Below, one piece after another: positions 24,157 to 35,951 of a stretch of DNA of 64,000 nucleotides. Location: assembly GCA_038373885.1 (NCBI GenBank), contig JAWZYV010000114.1, positions 310,001 through 374,000 on the forward strand, in the 5' to 3' direction. Made by a program: the position numbers and the translations under genes. This stretch comes from Cheiracanthium punctorium. Taxonomy: Eukaryota; Arthropoda; Arachnida; Araneae; Cheiracanthiidae. The notes under the pieces were generated by a model. That model saw nothing but the letters and a program-made list of their open reading frames with translations. It was not told the origin of the DNA and made no database searches. Every line of letters starts with the position of its first letter. The stretch's first letter is position 1.

Positions 24157-25585
24157 CTCCGATGTCCTGTTTCTTTGACAATGCGTGGCGTCTACAACTG
24201 ACTTTACCATCATTTATCCATTTTGCATAATTACTAACAGCAGCAGGTCGCGAACAACTGACTGGTCGTGCAGTTTCAGAGATATGCTTTCGGAGTCTTT
24301 AGGCCATTATGAAAATCGCTTAGATCAGTAGCCTTTCTGATTGCACACAGAAGTAGTGGTTAGAAAGGGATACCTTATGAACCCTAACTGCAATTAAATA
24401 CTAATCCCCCATCATCATATGTTCTCCACGTCATCCGCGAGAGTTGATTGAAAAGTGTAGGGAAGGTCATAATGTATACACTTGTAAACAAATAGAGAGG
24501 GGGCGCCCCCCATTCTGCCGGGAAGGGGGTGGTTTTCACGGTACGCCTTATGACAACTGCTTTATGTTTCGCTTTTGAGCAATTGGCCTTGGATTCAATT
24601 CCCATCAACCTCCAGATGTTTATATTTGTCGTCAAAATAGTGTGTTTTAAAATACTACTATATAGTTACAATGATCCCTGACTCACTGACTCTCTAACAC
24701 TTCCGGCAACCTCTCCAAAATAAAACCTTTACTATACCATTATTCAAAAAAGATTAAAAAGTTAAGCACAAAAAAGTAATGCTGCACAAAAAAATATTGC
24801 TTATAAATCCACGTAACTATATCATTTGTACACCCTCCAAAAATGTATTCAAGTAAGAGGTAAATTACGTTGGTTTTGTATATTAAAAATCATTTATTAT
24901 AGAATATGAATTGGGCTATGTATAAATATGACTTTCCATATTTCTGTCAAGTTGTGCGTTTTTCAAAAACTAAACCATTATTCGCAAATCTAATATAGGA
25001 AATTTATCTCTTACTCGATACTTTTTTCGGAGTGTGTACGATCCGCAAGAAATTTTTCATAATTATGTATAAAAATAAAGAAAATAATCTGCACTACTTC
25101 AAATATTTGAAAACCCACCCGTTCCCTAATTTTCATGCGATTTTCGCTATTTTCAGCACTATTTTATTTCCGAGAGTAATAAAAAAGTTAATCATTTACA
25201 TGACAAAATGATAATGACATCACAGGGAATGACATTATCAGGCTTTGAAGGAAAAATCGCGATTCCGATTCGCTTAAAATAGTTTTTCTAGATTAGCCAG
25301 TTAAATTTTTCACAAATAAAATAATTTCCTCTGCATGAAACATTAATGTACGAGAAGATGTTCCCAGCGAAACTATAAATCTTTCAAATGCAAAAAGTTT
25401 TTTCGAATGTTTTTCGAAGAAAATGCAATTTCGATTTCGGTATATAATAAAATTGAATATGAAGTTATTTATTTTAAATGTAAAAAGATTAAATCTATTG
25501 AGTGTAGACATATTTTTGTCGAATGTTTTTTCTAGCCCCCGTTGTTATTGTCTCCACAATGGGCTTCTGGTGAAATAAAAATGTA
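24157..25585. other. No gene recognised
   Basis: A piece of the SINE tail found at 25873 (TTGCTTATAAATCCACGT) occurs near 24797. The rest is AT-rich without motifs. Confidence 0.5.
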
Positions 25586-25589
25586 CTTA

Positions 25590-25756
25590 GGAGGAACAAA
25601 TGAGACATTGTTTTCCTATCCCATGCCAAACGCCTATACGTACGGTCATGGGTTCGATTCCCACTCATACACTGATTATTTAAATTTCCTTTCTCTGGAT
25701 TGATAAAGACCTCCATTGTGTTGTCCACTTTACTCGACAGGGATTTATAAGGATGT
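25590..25756 (+). repeat. tRNA-derived SINE, + copy of an inverted pair
   Basis: Contains GGTCATGGGTTCGATTCCCA, a full B box (GGTTCGATTCC), followed by a body with TTTAAATTTCCTTTCTCTG and ACTTTACTCGACAGGGATTT. It matches the minus copy at 25873-26032. Confidence 0.75.
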
Positions 25757-25872
25757 TCTTAAAACCAGTCCGAAAATAAATCCGAAACAAGTCCGAAAAT
25801 AAATGTTCCAAATATTAATTGTCGTTTTTGGAACATTTATTTTCGGGTCTCCATTTTTGGCTTCAAAAAATT

Positions 25873-26032
25873 GCTTATAAATCCACGTCGAATAAAGTGG
25901 ACCCATAATAACAGTTTTTGCTACCACAGAGAAAGGCAATTTAAACAACCAGAGCATGAGTGGGAATCGAACCCACAACCGTACAAAGGGAAGAAAGGCC
26001 CTTTAACCTCTAAGCCACCGGCTCCCCCCACT
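25873..26032 (-). repeat. tRNA-derived SINE, minus copy of an inverted pair
   Basis: Reverse-complement reading: GGAGCCGGTGGCTTAGAGG (A-box-like), GGTTGTGGGTTCGATTCCCA (B box), then the body TTTAAATTGCCTTTCTCTG and the tail ending in GTGGATTTATAAGC. The tRNA part is aberrant between the boxes, so it is not a working tRNA gene. Confidence 0.75.
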
Positions 26033-26410
26033 AAGATATTTATACAGAAGAAACTTAAAACTGCTCAAATGGTCCCAACTCTGAAAAGAGCAGACGTCGC
26101 CGTCGTTCGATACTAAAATTACCAGCTACATGGTGGTTGGTCGAATTGCGAATCGTGTGCCACAGAACGGAAGTACTTTGGCTCTGTGATACCGATAAAC
26201 TCTCTCATTTTCACACTATAACTTTTTGTTGAGTCACATCCACTATAATGCACAAAAGTGTACAGCGCAATGATGCGAAAGTGAGTTACGCTAAGGAAAA
26301 ATCACATGAAATGTGAAGTGCATTAACAGCCAAATTTCCTATTTTAGTTTCATCAATAACAAATTAGTTTTTGGAAAGACACAACCTTAAAAACAGATGT
26401 AAGAAGTTAA

Positions 26411-26728
26411 CCCATTAGTATAACAAAAAAAGTCGAGAGCTCGACTTTTTTTCAGCTCATTCTCCAATTTATGTTCAGGCAAAAGAGATAAATAAATTTC
26501 CGACATTTGTGGGTTATGAAAACTGCAATTCTTATCCTAAAAAAAAAAAAAAAAAAAATGAATAAGACAGTGCAAGATTCTTATTTTACTTTGTTATCTC
26601 TGAATATTTTGTGTAAAACGGCTTTATTATTCGTGAAAGTAAAATAGGAAAATAAATGAATGCGTAAATAATTTTGCGACCAACAAATTTTGCGACCGTC
26701 CAAAAATAGATCGCTGGGCGTTAATGGG
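26411..26728. mobile_element. PiggyBac-type MITE
   Basis: Bounded by TTAA on both sides (26407-26410 and 26729-26732). The ends are CCCATTAGTATAAC and, inward from the right, CCCATTAACGCCCAGCG. TTAA targets with CCC-starting ends are typical of piggyBac. Near the left end a hairpin AAAAAAAGTCGAG / CTCGACTTTTTTT stands out. No transposase. Confidence 0.7.
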
Positions 26729-26732
26729 TTAA

Positions 26733-28804
26733 TACTGTAGGAGGCCATGTCTCTGTCTGCACATGACCGTCCATTTCAAGCAAGCAATTCCGAAAATAGG
26801 TGTATCACAAACTAATTAATATTGCGTCACGAATCTGGCTTTGCTTCAGTACTTTCGTGTAAGTAATCGTGCAAGCAGTAATTAACTTTGTACCACTTCT
26901 TCCTGGATTGCATGGTCAGAAGCATCGCATTTGAAGGAAGAAAATCAAGTAACTAAATGATACGATTACAATCTGCAATTTTACACCTCTTCTTGATAAA
27001 TATTAACATTTGATATACAAAAGCATACATTACAAAAATTATTCCATCCGATTTCTTAAATACAATCTTCAAATAATCATCTTATTTTTATCCTAGAAGC
27101 ATCATAAGGAAAGATTTCCGTAATCGTCAATTGTTAACGTCGATTGCTTCACACGTAAAAATACCTAAAAAATACGAGTTCACACATTCGCTAGCAATTT
27201 TTTCCTCAATTTTTTTTCTTCACGTGCGATCACGTGCCAAGTAATGGAACCAGTTTCCAGTGAATGCTACAGGTATGGAAAAGGTAATAAATAATAGTCA
27301 ACGGCTTCCGATGTTTTACAATTTCGAAAACACTACAGTAAGTCGTACTTATGGAGTGTTAAGACATTGATTGAACAGTTAAAGTAAGTTTATTTGTTCT
27401 TTTTATTATGAATCCTTATTTTTAAGTAGTGCGAATTGATAAAAACTTCATGCAGTTCAAAACTCGTTTAAAGAGTTCTCACTTCAGAGTCGGTTTTGAG
27501 CACAAGTTAATACGCAGTTCTTAGCTGTAGCTGAATAAGTTGCAGCTCAAGTCCTCGAGAAATGCAGTCTTTATTAGGTTACCAGAAAGTAATGTCGTTT
27601 TTTCTCCTTACATTAAATTCGAACAAATAAATTTTTAACAAGTTTTTATTAACAAAGCAGTTGTGCCTGAACGATAGATTGTGTGTTGCATTTTAAAGCA
27701 GAGATTTTTATAAATAATATTTTCTCTTTGAAGAATAATATGCAGAGGCGTATTTTATAAAATTCTGGAGTGACTCCACTCGAGTTTCCGAAGACTTACG
27801 ATTAAGATCATTACCAGGGATATAAATAAATTTTAATCGACGAATAATTCAAACATATGTACCAAATTGATGCTGATTCGAATGCACCGTTTAAACGCTA
27901 GCGCACTTTCAAGAATTTCTCCCCATATGCCATAATGTAAAAGAAATCTTTGTCATAGCACTGTAGAAAAACTATAAGTCTACACACCAAAATCAATACC
28001 GGTGGTTTATAACATATATACCAAATTTGAGCTCAATCGAGTGCTCCGTTTAAGAGCTATCGTGTTCACTCACCGTCGTGGCTCTTGACGACCTTGCACA
28101 GGTTTTCTGTCTATGGATCCGGTATCCTGGAACTGTTTCCATAAGTTACACACGGCCCTGGGCGTTAAATTGAACTCTCTACAAATCTGGACTTCAAACT
28201 GACCTGCTTCTGGCCTCCACACAATTCGCCCCCTCATTCCATCATCTAAACGTTGATAGTTACCTATTTTTACTGTTACAATTTGAAGTTAACCGATTGC
28301 CGCAAAATAACACGAAGAAATTCGCCAGCGTGTGTTCGAGGTGCGAACGAAATGCATCTTAACTTATGCGCACTTATAATACCTGTTTCTCTACTGGCTC
28401 CGCGTACACACACGTGTAAGCTTACGTTCTTACCGTACAAGATTTGCATCTAGAAGCAGTGATTTTACATTCAGTCCAGTTTTTTCATGAAATTCGATAA
28501 AATGTGTAAATTCTCTTAACTTACTTCACCAATGCAGTTCGCTGTAACTTACTTCGCATAAAATATGAAACTTGAACGGATTCGCAATCTTGTATTTTTT
28601 ACTGCTATTCATCTATATTTTAAATTCATTAAAACACATTCGGGTAGGTCTTTGTTTGTGTTTAAAGTCCAGGTTTTTCGCCTGTCATTTACTGCAACTT
28701 TCCTTCAAAGACGTGAAAAAGTATTATTTCAGTTTTTTTTTTTTTTTTTTAAGTCCACTGGGAACTCGCTCTAAAATTCGATGCGTGAACGGACTGATTG
28801 GGTT
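26733..28804. other. No gene recognised
   Basis: AT-rich. Weak related blocks near 27855 and 28015 (CATATRTACCAAATT) suggest an old repeat. Nothing coding. Confidence 0.5.
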
Positions 28805-29040
28805 CCCGGTCCCCACCATGGCTGAGTAGGTGAAGATACTGAGCATTGTAGATGACTGAAGTGTGAAGGTCTAGCGTTCCAGGCCCAACGCGCGGCTGTC
28901 TATCTAGCGGTCTGGAGTTTTGGGCAGTTTTCTCCAGATGTAACTTGAATACGCGTTAGAACCCCTTAAAAAGACCTCCAGTCAAGGCACCCCCCCGTTG
29001 TCAGATGACCGTCACCTAGGCACATCATAAGCAAACAAAC
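28805..29040 (+). repeat. tRNA-derived SINE, most complete copy
   Basis: The head has an A box, TGGCTGAGTAGGT, and about 45 bases later a B-box-like GGTCTAGCGTTCC. The non-tRNA body carries GGTCTGGAGTTTTGGGCAG, CTCCAGATGTAACTTGAATA and CGCGTTAGAACCCCTTAA, then a C-rich tail. Pieces of the same family lie at 12340, 17205 and 29297-29875. Confidence 0.75.
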
Positions 29041-29296
29041 AAGCACGGTTGCGTGGTCTTTTACGGTAGCCGCTGACTATAGGTTCCTGTGGCCTAAAAC
29101 TTTCAAACGTAGTTTAAAAAAGGCTCCGAATAATTAAAACACGGTTAATGAAAAGTTCAGTGCTTCAGAGAAAATCTGGTTAAAGCATGCAGTATCATTC
29201 ATTTTAAGCTAAAAAATGTTTATTTATTTACGTGATATATAACAGTATATATATTGATCTTTCGTGTTATAGCAAGCATAGCATCAGCAAACGGAA

Positions 29297-29875
29297 GGGG
29301 AGGGAATCTTGGTCGGACAGCTTTTTAACCCTTTCACGCGCAGTGTTCCCTCTCTGGGAACACCAAACTCTGACGTTTTGACTGTTGCCAGTCACGAAGA
29401 ATAGATTTGATTTCTATAAAAATAGTTGCGGGTGACATAGCTCCACGAGAATCCTTTACATTTTAGCATGTCATTTCACTTTAAAAAAATTGTCACGATT
29501 ATTTTTAACAGCACTGACATCTGCTGAAAAATGGAAGAATGCGAGAACAACTGGATGGATTGCCCAATGCTGGAAAAAGAGCAGCCGTTTCCATCGCTCG
29601 ACTTAACTACCAGCAACGATCGTTTCGATCGTCCGCCATCTTGCTGGTAGTTAAGTCGAGCGATGGCTGCCCTTTTTTCAGCATTGGGAAAGGGTTGCGC
29701 CTCAGAGGGTTAAGGAGTTCTAACTCGTATTTACGTTACATCTGGAGAAAACCGACCAAAACTCCAGACCGTTAGATCGACAGTCGCGCAGTAGTCCCTC
29801 TCGCGGACCTTCACACTTCAGCCGTGAACCATGTTCAGTGTCTTATGCACTCGGCCAAGGTGGGACTTGTAATAG
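29297..29875 (-). repeat. tRNA-derived SINE split by a piggyBac MITE
   Basis: 29710-29875 on the minus strand has the head (TTGGCCGAGTGCATAAGACA, GGTCCGCGAGAGGGAC) and body (CCAGATGTAACG, GAACTCCTTAA). The body in other copies continues through TTAAAAAG; here a similar continuation lies at 29297-29328 on the other side of the MITE at 29329-29709. The MITE used the SINE's own TTAA. Confidence 0.65.
29329..29709. mobile_element. PiggyBac-type MITE with inner hairpin, copy 1
   Basis: TTAA on both sides (29325-29328 and 29710-29713). The ends are CCCTTTCACGCGCAGTGTTC and, inward from the right, CCCTCTGAGGCGCAACCC. An inner inverted repeat (29563-29616 with 29641-29688) contains CTCGACTTAACTACCAG. 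Related to the element at 32295-32799 in the opposite orientation. Confidence 0.85.
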
Positions 29876-32290
29876 AATAAGGAAGGTGGCGGAGATTTTT
29901 CTTAAATAAATATGAGAGCATTGTGAGATTGGAAGTAAAATTTCTGTTGAACTTTACCTGTTCGAATACGCCAACCTATTCACATTGCCTCTTTCCAAGA
30001 GATAAGTTATTTGCGGGATGGAGAAAAGTTGTGAATTTCGCAACTTGGTTTATCTCCAACGCATCGACGTGATAATGGCTTGTCGTCAGCAATTTTCTTG
30101 ACAACATGACGTTCTACATAGACTTTATACTAACGGTGAGCACATATATGTTTCGATATCATAAAAAACTCACACTTGCAGTTTTCATGTTTGAATGATA
30201 AGTATCTAAAATCTTTGACATTTTGAGTAAGTGTTCCTTACTTTTCTTTAGAGTTTTTATTGTTATTTCTTTTTATATTTAATTTAATTAATCCTTGTGA
30301 AATGATTTACAGAACTGAAAATGAATGAATGCAACAAAAAATTGTTCTTCTATAAAAATGTCATAAAAAAAAAAGATATTTAGCCAGCACCCGATAAAAA
30401 TCAGTATAAATTTATACGTGCGGGAATTTAAAAGAATTCCGAAAAATAAAACTTTAAATGATAAAATATTTCCATAATTCGTCGCTCTTTACGCAGTGGT
30501 ATCCTCTGCTTAAAATCTAATTCAAGATATCTTACAAACGGTACTCGTCTACAGTTTTTTACTACATTTTGTTGTGCCGTCGAAGACTGTCGGTTTAGCT
30601 GCACTATAGACTTCTTTGAAGCTATTAGCTTCAACACCCGGGATTTCCAGAGTGGAGGTCGCTGTTTCCATTCCACAATTTAAGATATCATCGGAAAGGG
30701 AATTTTCTCTAACTCTCAGGGACGTCGTCGGCAGAGGATTTTTTTTTCCTGGTTACGTGCCGTATCTCCATAGCGCTCTTCTACCTACAAATTAAAAATG
30801 CGAAAGGACATACGGCCCCATACATTTAAACGCCGGCACACTGTGAGCTTTTTCTTTTTATGTACAAAGGGGGGAAGGAATAGAGGAACGTTTGTGATGT
30901 CCATTGCTCTTTCAAAAAGTAACTGTAGAAAATATTTAATAGATGCCTGCATTTATGCATATACAAATAGTTTGAAAATTTTCGGAAAACATTTATTCAT
31001 ATAAATAGAATTTTAAATTAATTTAGAAATGATAGTTTTCTTATTGTTTACTAAAATACTGCTGTTTTTCTTACTTTTCACCATTTACACCTCATGTATA
31101 TAAAAACTGACCTACCACTTAAGAGCATTTGACTGCATTTTGACTTTTATCAGGTATATAATATCTGGTTGAATATTTTTTCTTTTTTTTATGTTGAGTA
31201 TAGAGCTCATTTTTGCGAAAATTTTGTAAATTTAGTTTTCAATGATTAAATTTCATATATAACAGGAACGTGTGTTTGCAAGACACTTGTGCTGTACAAT
31301 AAAGATCATAATGACATTTCAATATTACGTAACATGTCCTTTCTTGAATCTTGGAGCGTTTTTGTGTAATCGGACCAAATGGTTTTTAAGTCCAAACTGA
31401 TCTTATCCCGATGGGATCCAATGAACTGGAATCGAGTGAATAAGATTTTTAAAAATTTTGTTAATTTATCGCTGTATTTTCTGGTGAAGGCACCTCCGGA
31501 ATGTCTGAAGTCCCGGGGACCCATGATGTGATAATCAGAGCTTGCCTAAAATAAGTGTGTTTATTTCCTGATGACTTCAAAGATACATATAATTCAGCAT
31601 ATATGATTTTCTAAAAAAAAAGAAAGAAATCAGATTTTCTCAAATAGCTCAAGGGTGTAATTCCATTAAGACGGTTGTCTAAAAGGAAGAGGTCTGAAGA
31701 CAATGTCTAAAAGAAAACCAGTCTAGGCCTGCCTAAAATAAAAATTGCATAGATGTACTTTTAATACGATAAATTAGAAATCTGTGTAATCATTAAAGGG
31801 AAAACCAAATTTCCTTTAAGACTACAAATTTGCACGATTTTTATCAAATTATGATTGCTGTGCAATAACATTCATTATTTCCTGCTGCGCAAACTGTTTT
31901 TAAATTAAAAACGGGACTCGACAAAACTTGACTCGACAAAATTTCATCGATTGAAGCCAGGCCTTAGTTTCCAACAAAAAAGAGCATCCTTAATTTGTCC
32001 TATGATAAATTGAAACAATAACTACCTTTTAAAAGTAGCTTAATAATGATTTTGACGTCGACATGCAGTATTTCAAACTTACTTATGTGTGGTTGTCTGC
32101 TATAAGTTATAAAGATATATAATAGCATCAATTTCTAGGATTAGTATTGTCATTTTTTAAAAAATCGAATTTTTTTATTGAATTTAAATTTTCAAAAAGG
32201 ATATTTTGCAACAAACAATGCACCGGACAATTTAACATCCATGGCCAAGTCGAAATTCGAACCCGGGCCCGAGGCGTGATGGAATGGTTC
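29876..32290. other. No gene recognised
   Basis: AT-rich; open frames of 68-82 codons show no domain. Nothing supportable. Confidence 0.5.
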
Positions 32291-32294
32291 TTAA

Positions 32295-32799
32295 CCCTTT
32301 GAGGCGCAACCCTTTCCCAATGCTGAAAAAAGGGCAGCCGTTGCCATAGCTCGACTTAACTACCAGCCAGATGGCGGACGATCGAAACGTTCATCGCGTG
32401 CCACAGATCTGGAGACCCTCCTTTTGACGACAGCTGGCTGTGCCGCACAGCCAACTGCGTTAAAAAGGTCTCTAGATCTGTGGCACGCGATGAACGTTTC
32501 GATCGTCCGCCATCTGTCTGGTAGTTAAGTCGAGCGATGGCAACGGCTGCCCTTTTTTCAGCATTGGGCAATCTATCCAGCTGTTCTCGCATTCTTCCAT
32601 TCTTCAGCAGATGTCAGTGCTGTTAAAAATATGTGACAATTTTTTTACGGGAAATGACGTGCTAAAAAATTAAGGATTCTCGTGGAGCTATGTCACCCGC
32701 AACTATTTTTATCGAAATCAAATCTATTCTTCGTGATTGGTAACAGTCAAAACGTCAGAATTTGGTGTTCCCAGAGCGGGAACACTGCGCGTTAAAGGG
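32295..32799. mobile_element. PiggyBac-type MITE with 102-bp hairpin arms, copy 2
   Basis: TTAA on both sides (32291-32294 and 32800-32803). The ends are CCCTTTGAGGCGCAACCC and, inward, CCCTTTAACGCGCAGTGTTC. The centre is an inverted repeat: 32316-32417 pairs with 32467-32568 with few mismatches, and the loop itself holds a small hairpin (GGCTGTGC/GCACAGCC). It is longer than copy 1, whose hairpin lacks the inner half. Confidence 0.88.
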
Positions 32800-32803
32800 T
32801 TAA

Positions 32804-33341
32804 GCCACTACACAACCTGGGCGGTGGAACGTCTCAAAAGTTGAGAAGAATAAAATTACTTTTCAACTGGCATTACTTTATGTTTGTGGTAATTCGACAG
32901 CTACATTTGACTCTTGAAAAACCTAGTTTAGCTAGAATTTTCCTACAATGCACATGTGGCAGTTTCCAGTGAAAATTAGCCCACGCCAATACTTTATCAT
33001 TCTCTATTACACTTTGAAATTTCTTCGCTAGAAGGGTGAAGCAATTAAAGGATCACCCCCTAAAGGACTAAATTATCGGTCATTTCACGCAGTACCTCTC
33101 AGTTCAAGTAAAACTGTACCTGTTAATTTCACATATTTGAATTAGAGATGAGATGGGCTCAGCCCGAAAGCCCGAAAGCAGGATCGGGCTCTGAAATTCA
33201 CGATTGTGCACGTGCTTGTGAGAAATTCCTCTTATAATGTTATCGATACCTATGGGTTGTTTTAATTATTTTTAAGATATCAAAGTAAAAAGATTTTGTT
33301 TTTGTTTGTGAAAAAAAATCTATTTAATTTAACTATAAATT
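32804..33341. other. No gene recognised
   Basis: AT-rich spacer; nothing supportable. Confidence 0.5.
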
Positions 33342-34286
33342 CCCTAATAGCACGACAGTCCCCTGTGACTCAGATGCGACCACACAATACTGTCACAATA
33401 GAGTTACAAACAGTCGCCGCGACTCAGCAGCAAAGTCACGCCAGAGTCCCTATGTCCTCTCGCTGTGTGTTCACATTGCCACCGTTCAGAGAAGTCACTT
33501 TGGGACAGTTTTGTGACAGCGAAAAAATTCGGGGAAAAAGAGTTACCGTGAACATCCACTAGATGGCAGCACCAAACTCACAGGCAAGAAAAAGTTCAGA
33601 TGCAGAATCGAACACTCGAGTCAATGGTTAGTAGGCGAGCATCTTACCTCGACGCTGTGGTTACCTTGCTCGGGAGCCTTTAAAAGTAAATTGATTGCTG
33701 CGAAAGCTAGTTCTGGCATGGCTTCTTTTGGAAATTAAAAATTTTTCTGCAGTATTTTATAAATGGAGGGAAAATACCATAATTACTAAATATAAATTAA
33801 AAATCTTGGAAATCTTTCTTTTTCCACATAAATTATTTTCAGGAGATAATGTGCTGTTTTATTTAAGTATTCATCCGAAAAAATAATGATTTATTGAAAT
33901 TTTTTATTCGGTTATGAGAAATAAATTTGTAATGTGCGACATGTGGGGTTTGATATATATTAAGGTATGAGGGATAATTTTCCTAAAAGGGATTTCATAT
34001 AAAATAAATAAAATTAATTGGAAAAACATGCATTAGATAAAATAAAGTATTTTTGACTTAGACCCTTAGTTTTACCACAAATTTTTCCTAGTGGAACTTT
34101 CAAACATACCAGGGACGTATTTAAAGGGGGGGGAGGCATCTGAAAAGTTAAAGCAATTATTAAAAAACAGCAATTTTGAGACATTTGTATTTACTCCAGT
34201 AACAATAAGGTTGAAAATACCGGATAGTCCCCCCCCATCCGAAATTTAAACCTACATACGCTATCAAAACATATATGCCATGGGGA

Positions 34287-34439
34287 CAGGGCCGTAGCCA
34301 AGGGGGGGTTAGGGGGTTCATAACCCCCCCATGAGAATTTTTTTTCATACAAAATGTATGTTCTTCACTACATTATCACACTCACGTATACAGAGTTGTA
34401 GTAGTCGTAACCAATGAAAAATTTTTGGCTACGCCCCTG
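34287..34439. mobile_element. hAT-type MITE, GCGTAGCCA family
   Basis: Starts CAGGGCCGTAGCCA and ends TGGCTACGCCCCTG. A perfect 8-bp duplication CATGGGGA flanks it (34279-34286 and 34440-34447). Same family as 1056 and 63427. Confidence 0.9.
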
Positions 34440-34744
34440 CATGGGGAATATATGAAAGAAATTGTTAATTTTACTCACAGATACTTAGTTTTCACCATTG
34501 CGATTAGAACTCTCAACTCTAATATTTTTAAGAATAATAATTTAAAAATTAATAAATTAAACTAAATTCCATTGCTACATAACTGCGAGATTTTATTGAA
34601 TTACTATTTTCGAATTTATTTATTAAATGTTTAACGAAAGAAATTGCCACAAAATATTAGAAAAAATGAGTCTGTTTCCAAAGTCACAAAAGCGGCCAGT
34701 GTGACGTCATTTTGAAGTCCAAAAAAATCAGTAGTCACAAATAG

Positions 34745-34910
34745 TCATACAGTCACTTCACAGTGGAGTCACTGAGCGACCGATCACATACTAGTCACAT
34801 GGTGACTTCACAGTGGAGTCACTGAGCGACCGATCACATACTACTCACATGGTGATTTCACAGTGGAGTCACTTAGCGACCGATCACATACTAGTCACAT
34901 GGTGACTACA
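34745..34910. repeat. 50-bp tandem repeat, three copies
   Basis: CAGTGGAGTCACTGAGCGAC recurs at 34761, 34811 and 34861, each followed by CGATCACATACTA and CACATGGTGA. It is part of the right subterminal zone of the inverted-repeat element. Confidence 0.9.
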
Positions 34911-35205
34911 CGGCGACGTTACCCGGTGACTGGTCACAAATAAACTTCACAGTGACCACACAGTAAAGTCACATCACTCACAAGTCACAATGTGACTAGT
35001 ATGTGACTGTCCTGTGACAATTGTGACCATCTGTGACGTCACAGCGACTCTTGTGACCATCTGTGCTATTAGGGTTATTGTACTTGTTTTGATTACAAAG
35101 ACAGTTGGAAGATTCTGACTATTAATGTTAATTTTTCCTGATTGTTTTAACTGTCAACAATGTTGTATGTATAATTATGCCGAATTAGTAGTAAGCATAG
35201 TATTT

Positions 35206-35360
35206 GTGACGGCGCGAGATCACCTCCGAGCACACAACACCCGGCAATTGAAGGCCGGTCGAATGAGTACCTTTTGGCCGAACTGGATTGCGCCTCATTC
35301 TACCACCTAGAGTCCACGGGTTCAAACCCAGCTCTGGCCCCACGCTCTCCCTACATTGAT
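35206..35360. repeat. tRNA-SINE-like repeat, copy 1
   Basis: Shares with 35577-35727 the blocks GAGATCACCTC, CACACAACACCCGGCAATTG, GTACCTTTTGG and CCTCATTCTACCACCTAGAG. GGGTTCAAACCC resembles a B box. The two copies are direct repeats about 370 bp apart. Confidence 0.65.
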
Positions 35361-35576
35361 GACCCGGACAACGAACGCGCATTCTCCTTCTCGCCTACAG
35401 CGACAGATGGCACCAGCACCGCCCTCTTCCATCTCTCGCTCGGCTCTTTCAAAGTCCGCAACGAGCGGCAGCGACCTCACAAAGTCCACAACGAGTGACA
35501 GCTTTCCATAACGCTTGGAACATCATTCGTCAGCCTCCGACTGACTTTCTAGGGGGGGGGAGGGGAGGGGAGTAGT

Positions 35577-35727
35577 GTGGCGGCACGAGATCACCTCTAC
35601 GCACACAACACCCGACAATTGAAGGTCGGTCGAATTTGTACCTTTTGGAAGAGCTGGATTGTGCCTCATTCTACCACCTAGAGTCCTTGGGTTCAAACCC
35701 TGCTCTCGCCACGCGCTCTCCCTCCAT
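35577..35727. repeat. tRNA-SINE-like repeat, copy 2
   Basis: Second direct copy: GAGATCACCTC, CACACAACACCCGACAATTG, CCTCATTCTACCACCTAGAG, GGGTTCAAACCC. It ends about 220 bp before the first FMO coding exon. Confidence 0.65.
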
Positions 35728-35913
35728 ATTAAAAACATTCTCAATAAAACTATTCAAAGTGTAAAAAGTCTGTTTTTGTGTTTCTCGCTTTATTGTAATA
35801 AGTAAGCTGGCTCCAGCTTTTTTTAGCCATGTCCCGCCTTTTAATCGCGAAAGCCCCGTAAATGTATGTATAAAAGTTGTCAAGCCTACTTACGACGCCA
35901 GGAATGACTTAAT

Positions 35914-35940
35914 TTTTTTTCCTTGTTTTTCTTCATCTAG
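35914..35940 (+). promoter_or_regulatory. Splice acceptor before the first FMO coding exon
   Basis: A T-rich tract followed by CTTCATCTAG (AG at 35939-35940), 11 bases before the ATG at 35952. This implies an upstream non-coding exon, since animal FMO genes commonly have 5' UTR exons. Start of transcription not identified. Confidence 0.6.
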
Positions 35941-35951
35941 ATTCTGCAGTC

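Larger units (their letters stand above)
33342..35074. mobile_element. Unclassified inverted-repeat element rich in GTCAC/GTGAC
   Basis: Ends CCCTAATAGCACGACAGTCC and, inward from the right, CCCTAATAGCACAGATGGTC: 13 exact bases and then similarity. Both subterminal zones (33355-33560 and 34680-35060) are crowded with GTCAC and its complement GTGAC. Dense subterminal repeats of a short motif are known as transposase binding sites in several DNA transposons. No transposase frame or clear target duplication is seen. A hAT MITE (34287-34439) has inserted in the middle. Confidence 0.6.

Noticed and set aside
25950..26030. tRNA gene on the minus strand (A and B boxes present)
   Set aside because: The arms between the boxes do not fold into a standard cloverleaf, and the same sequence recurs with a SINE body nearby.
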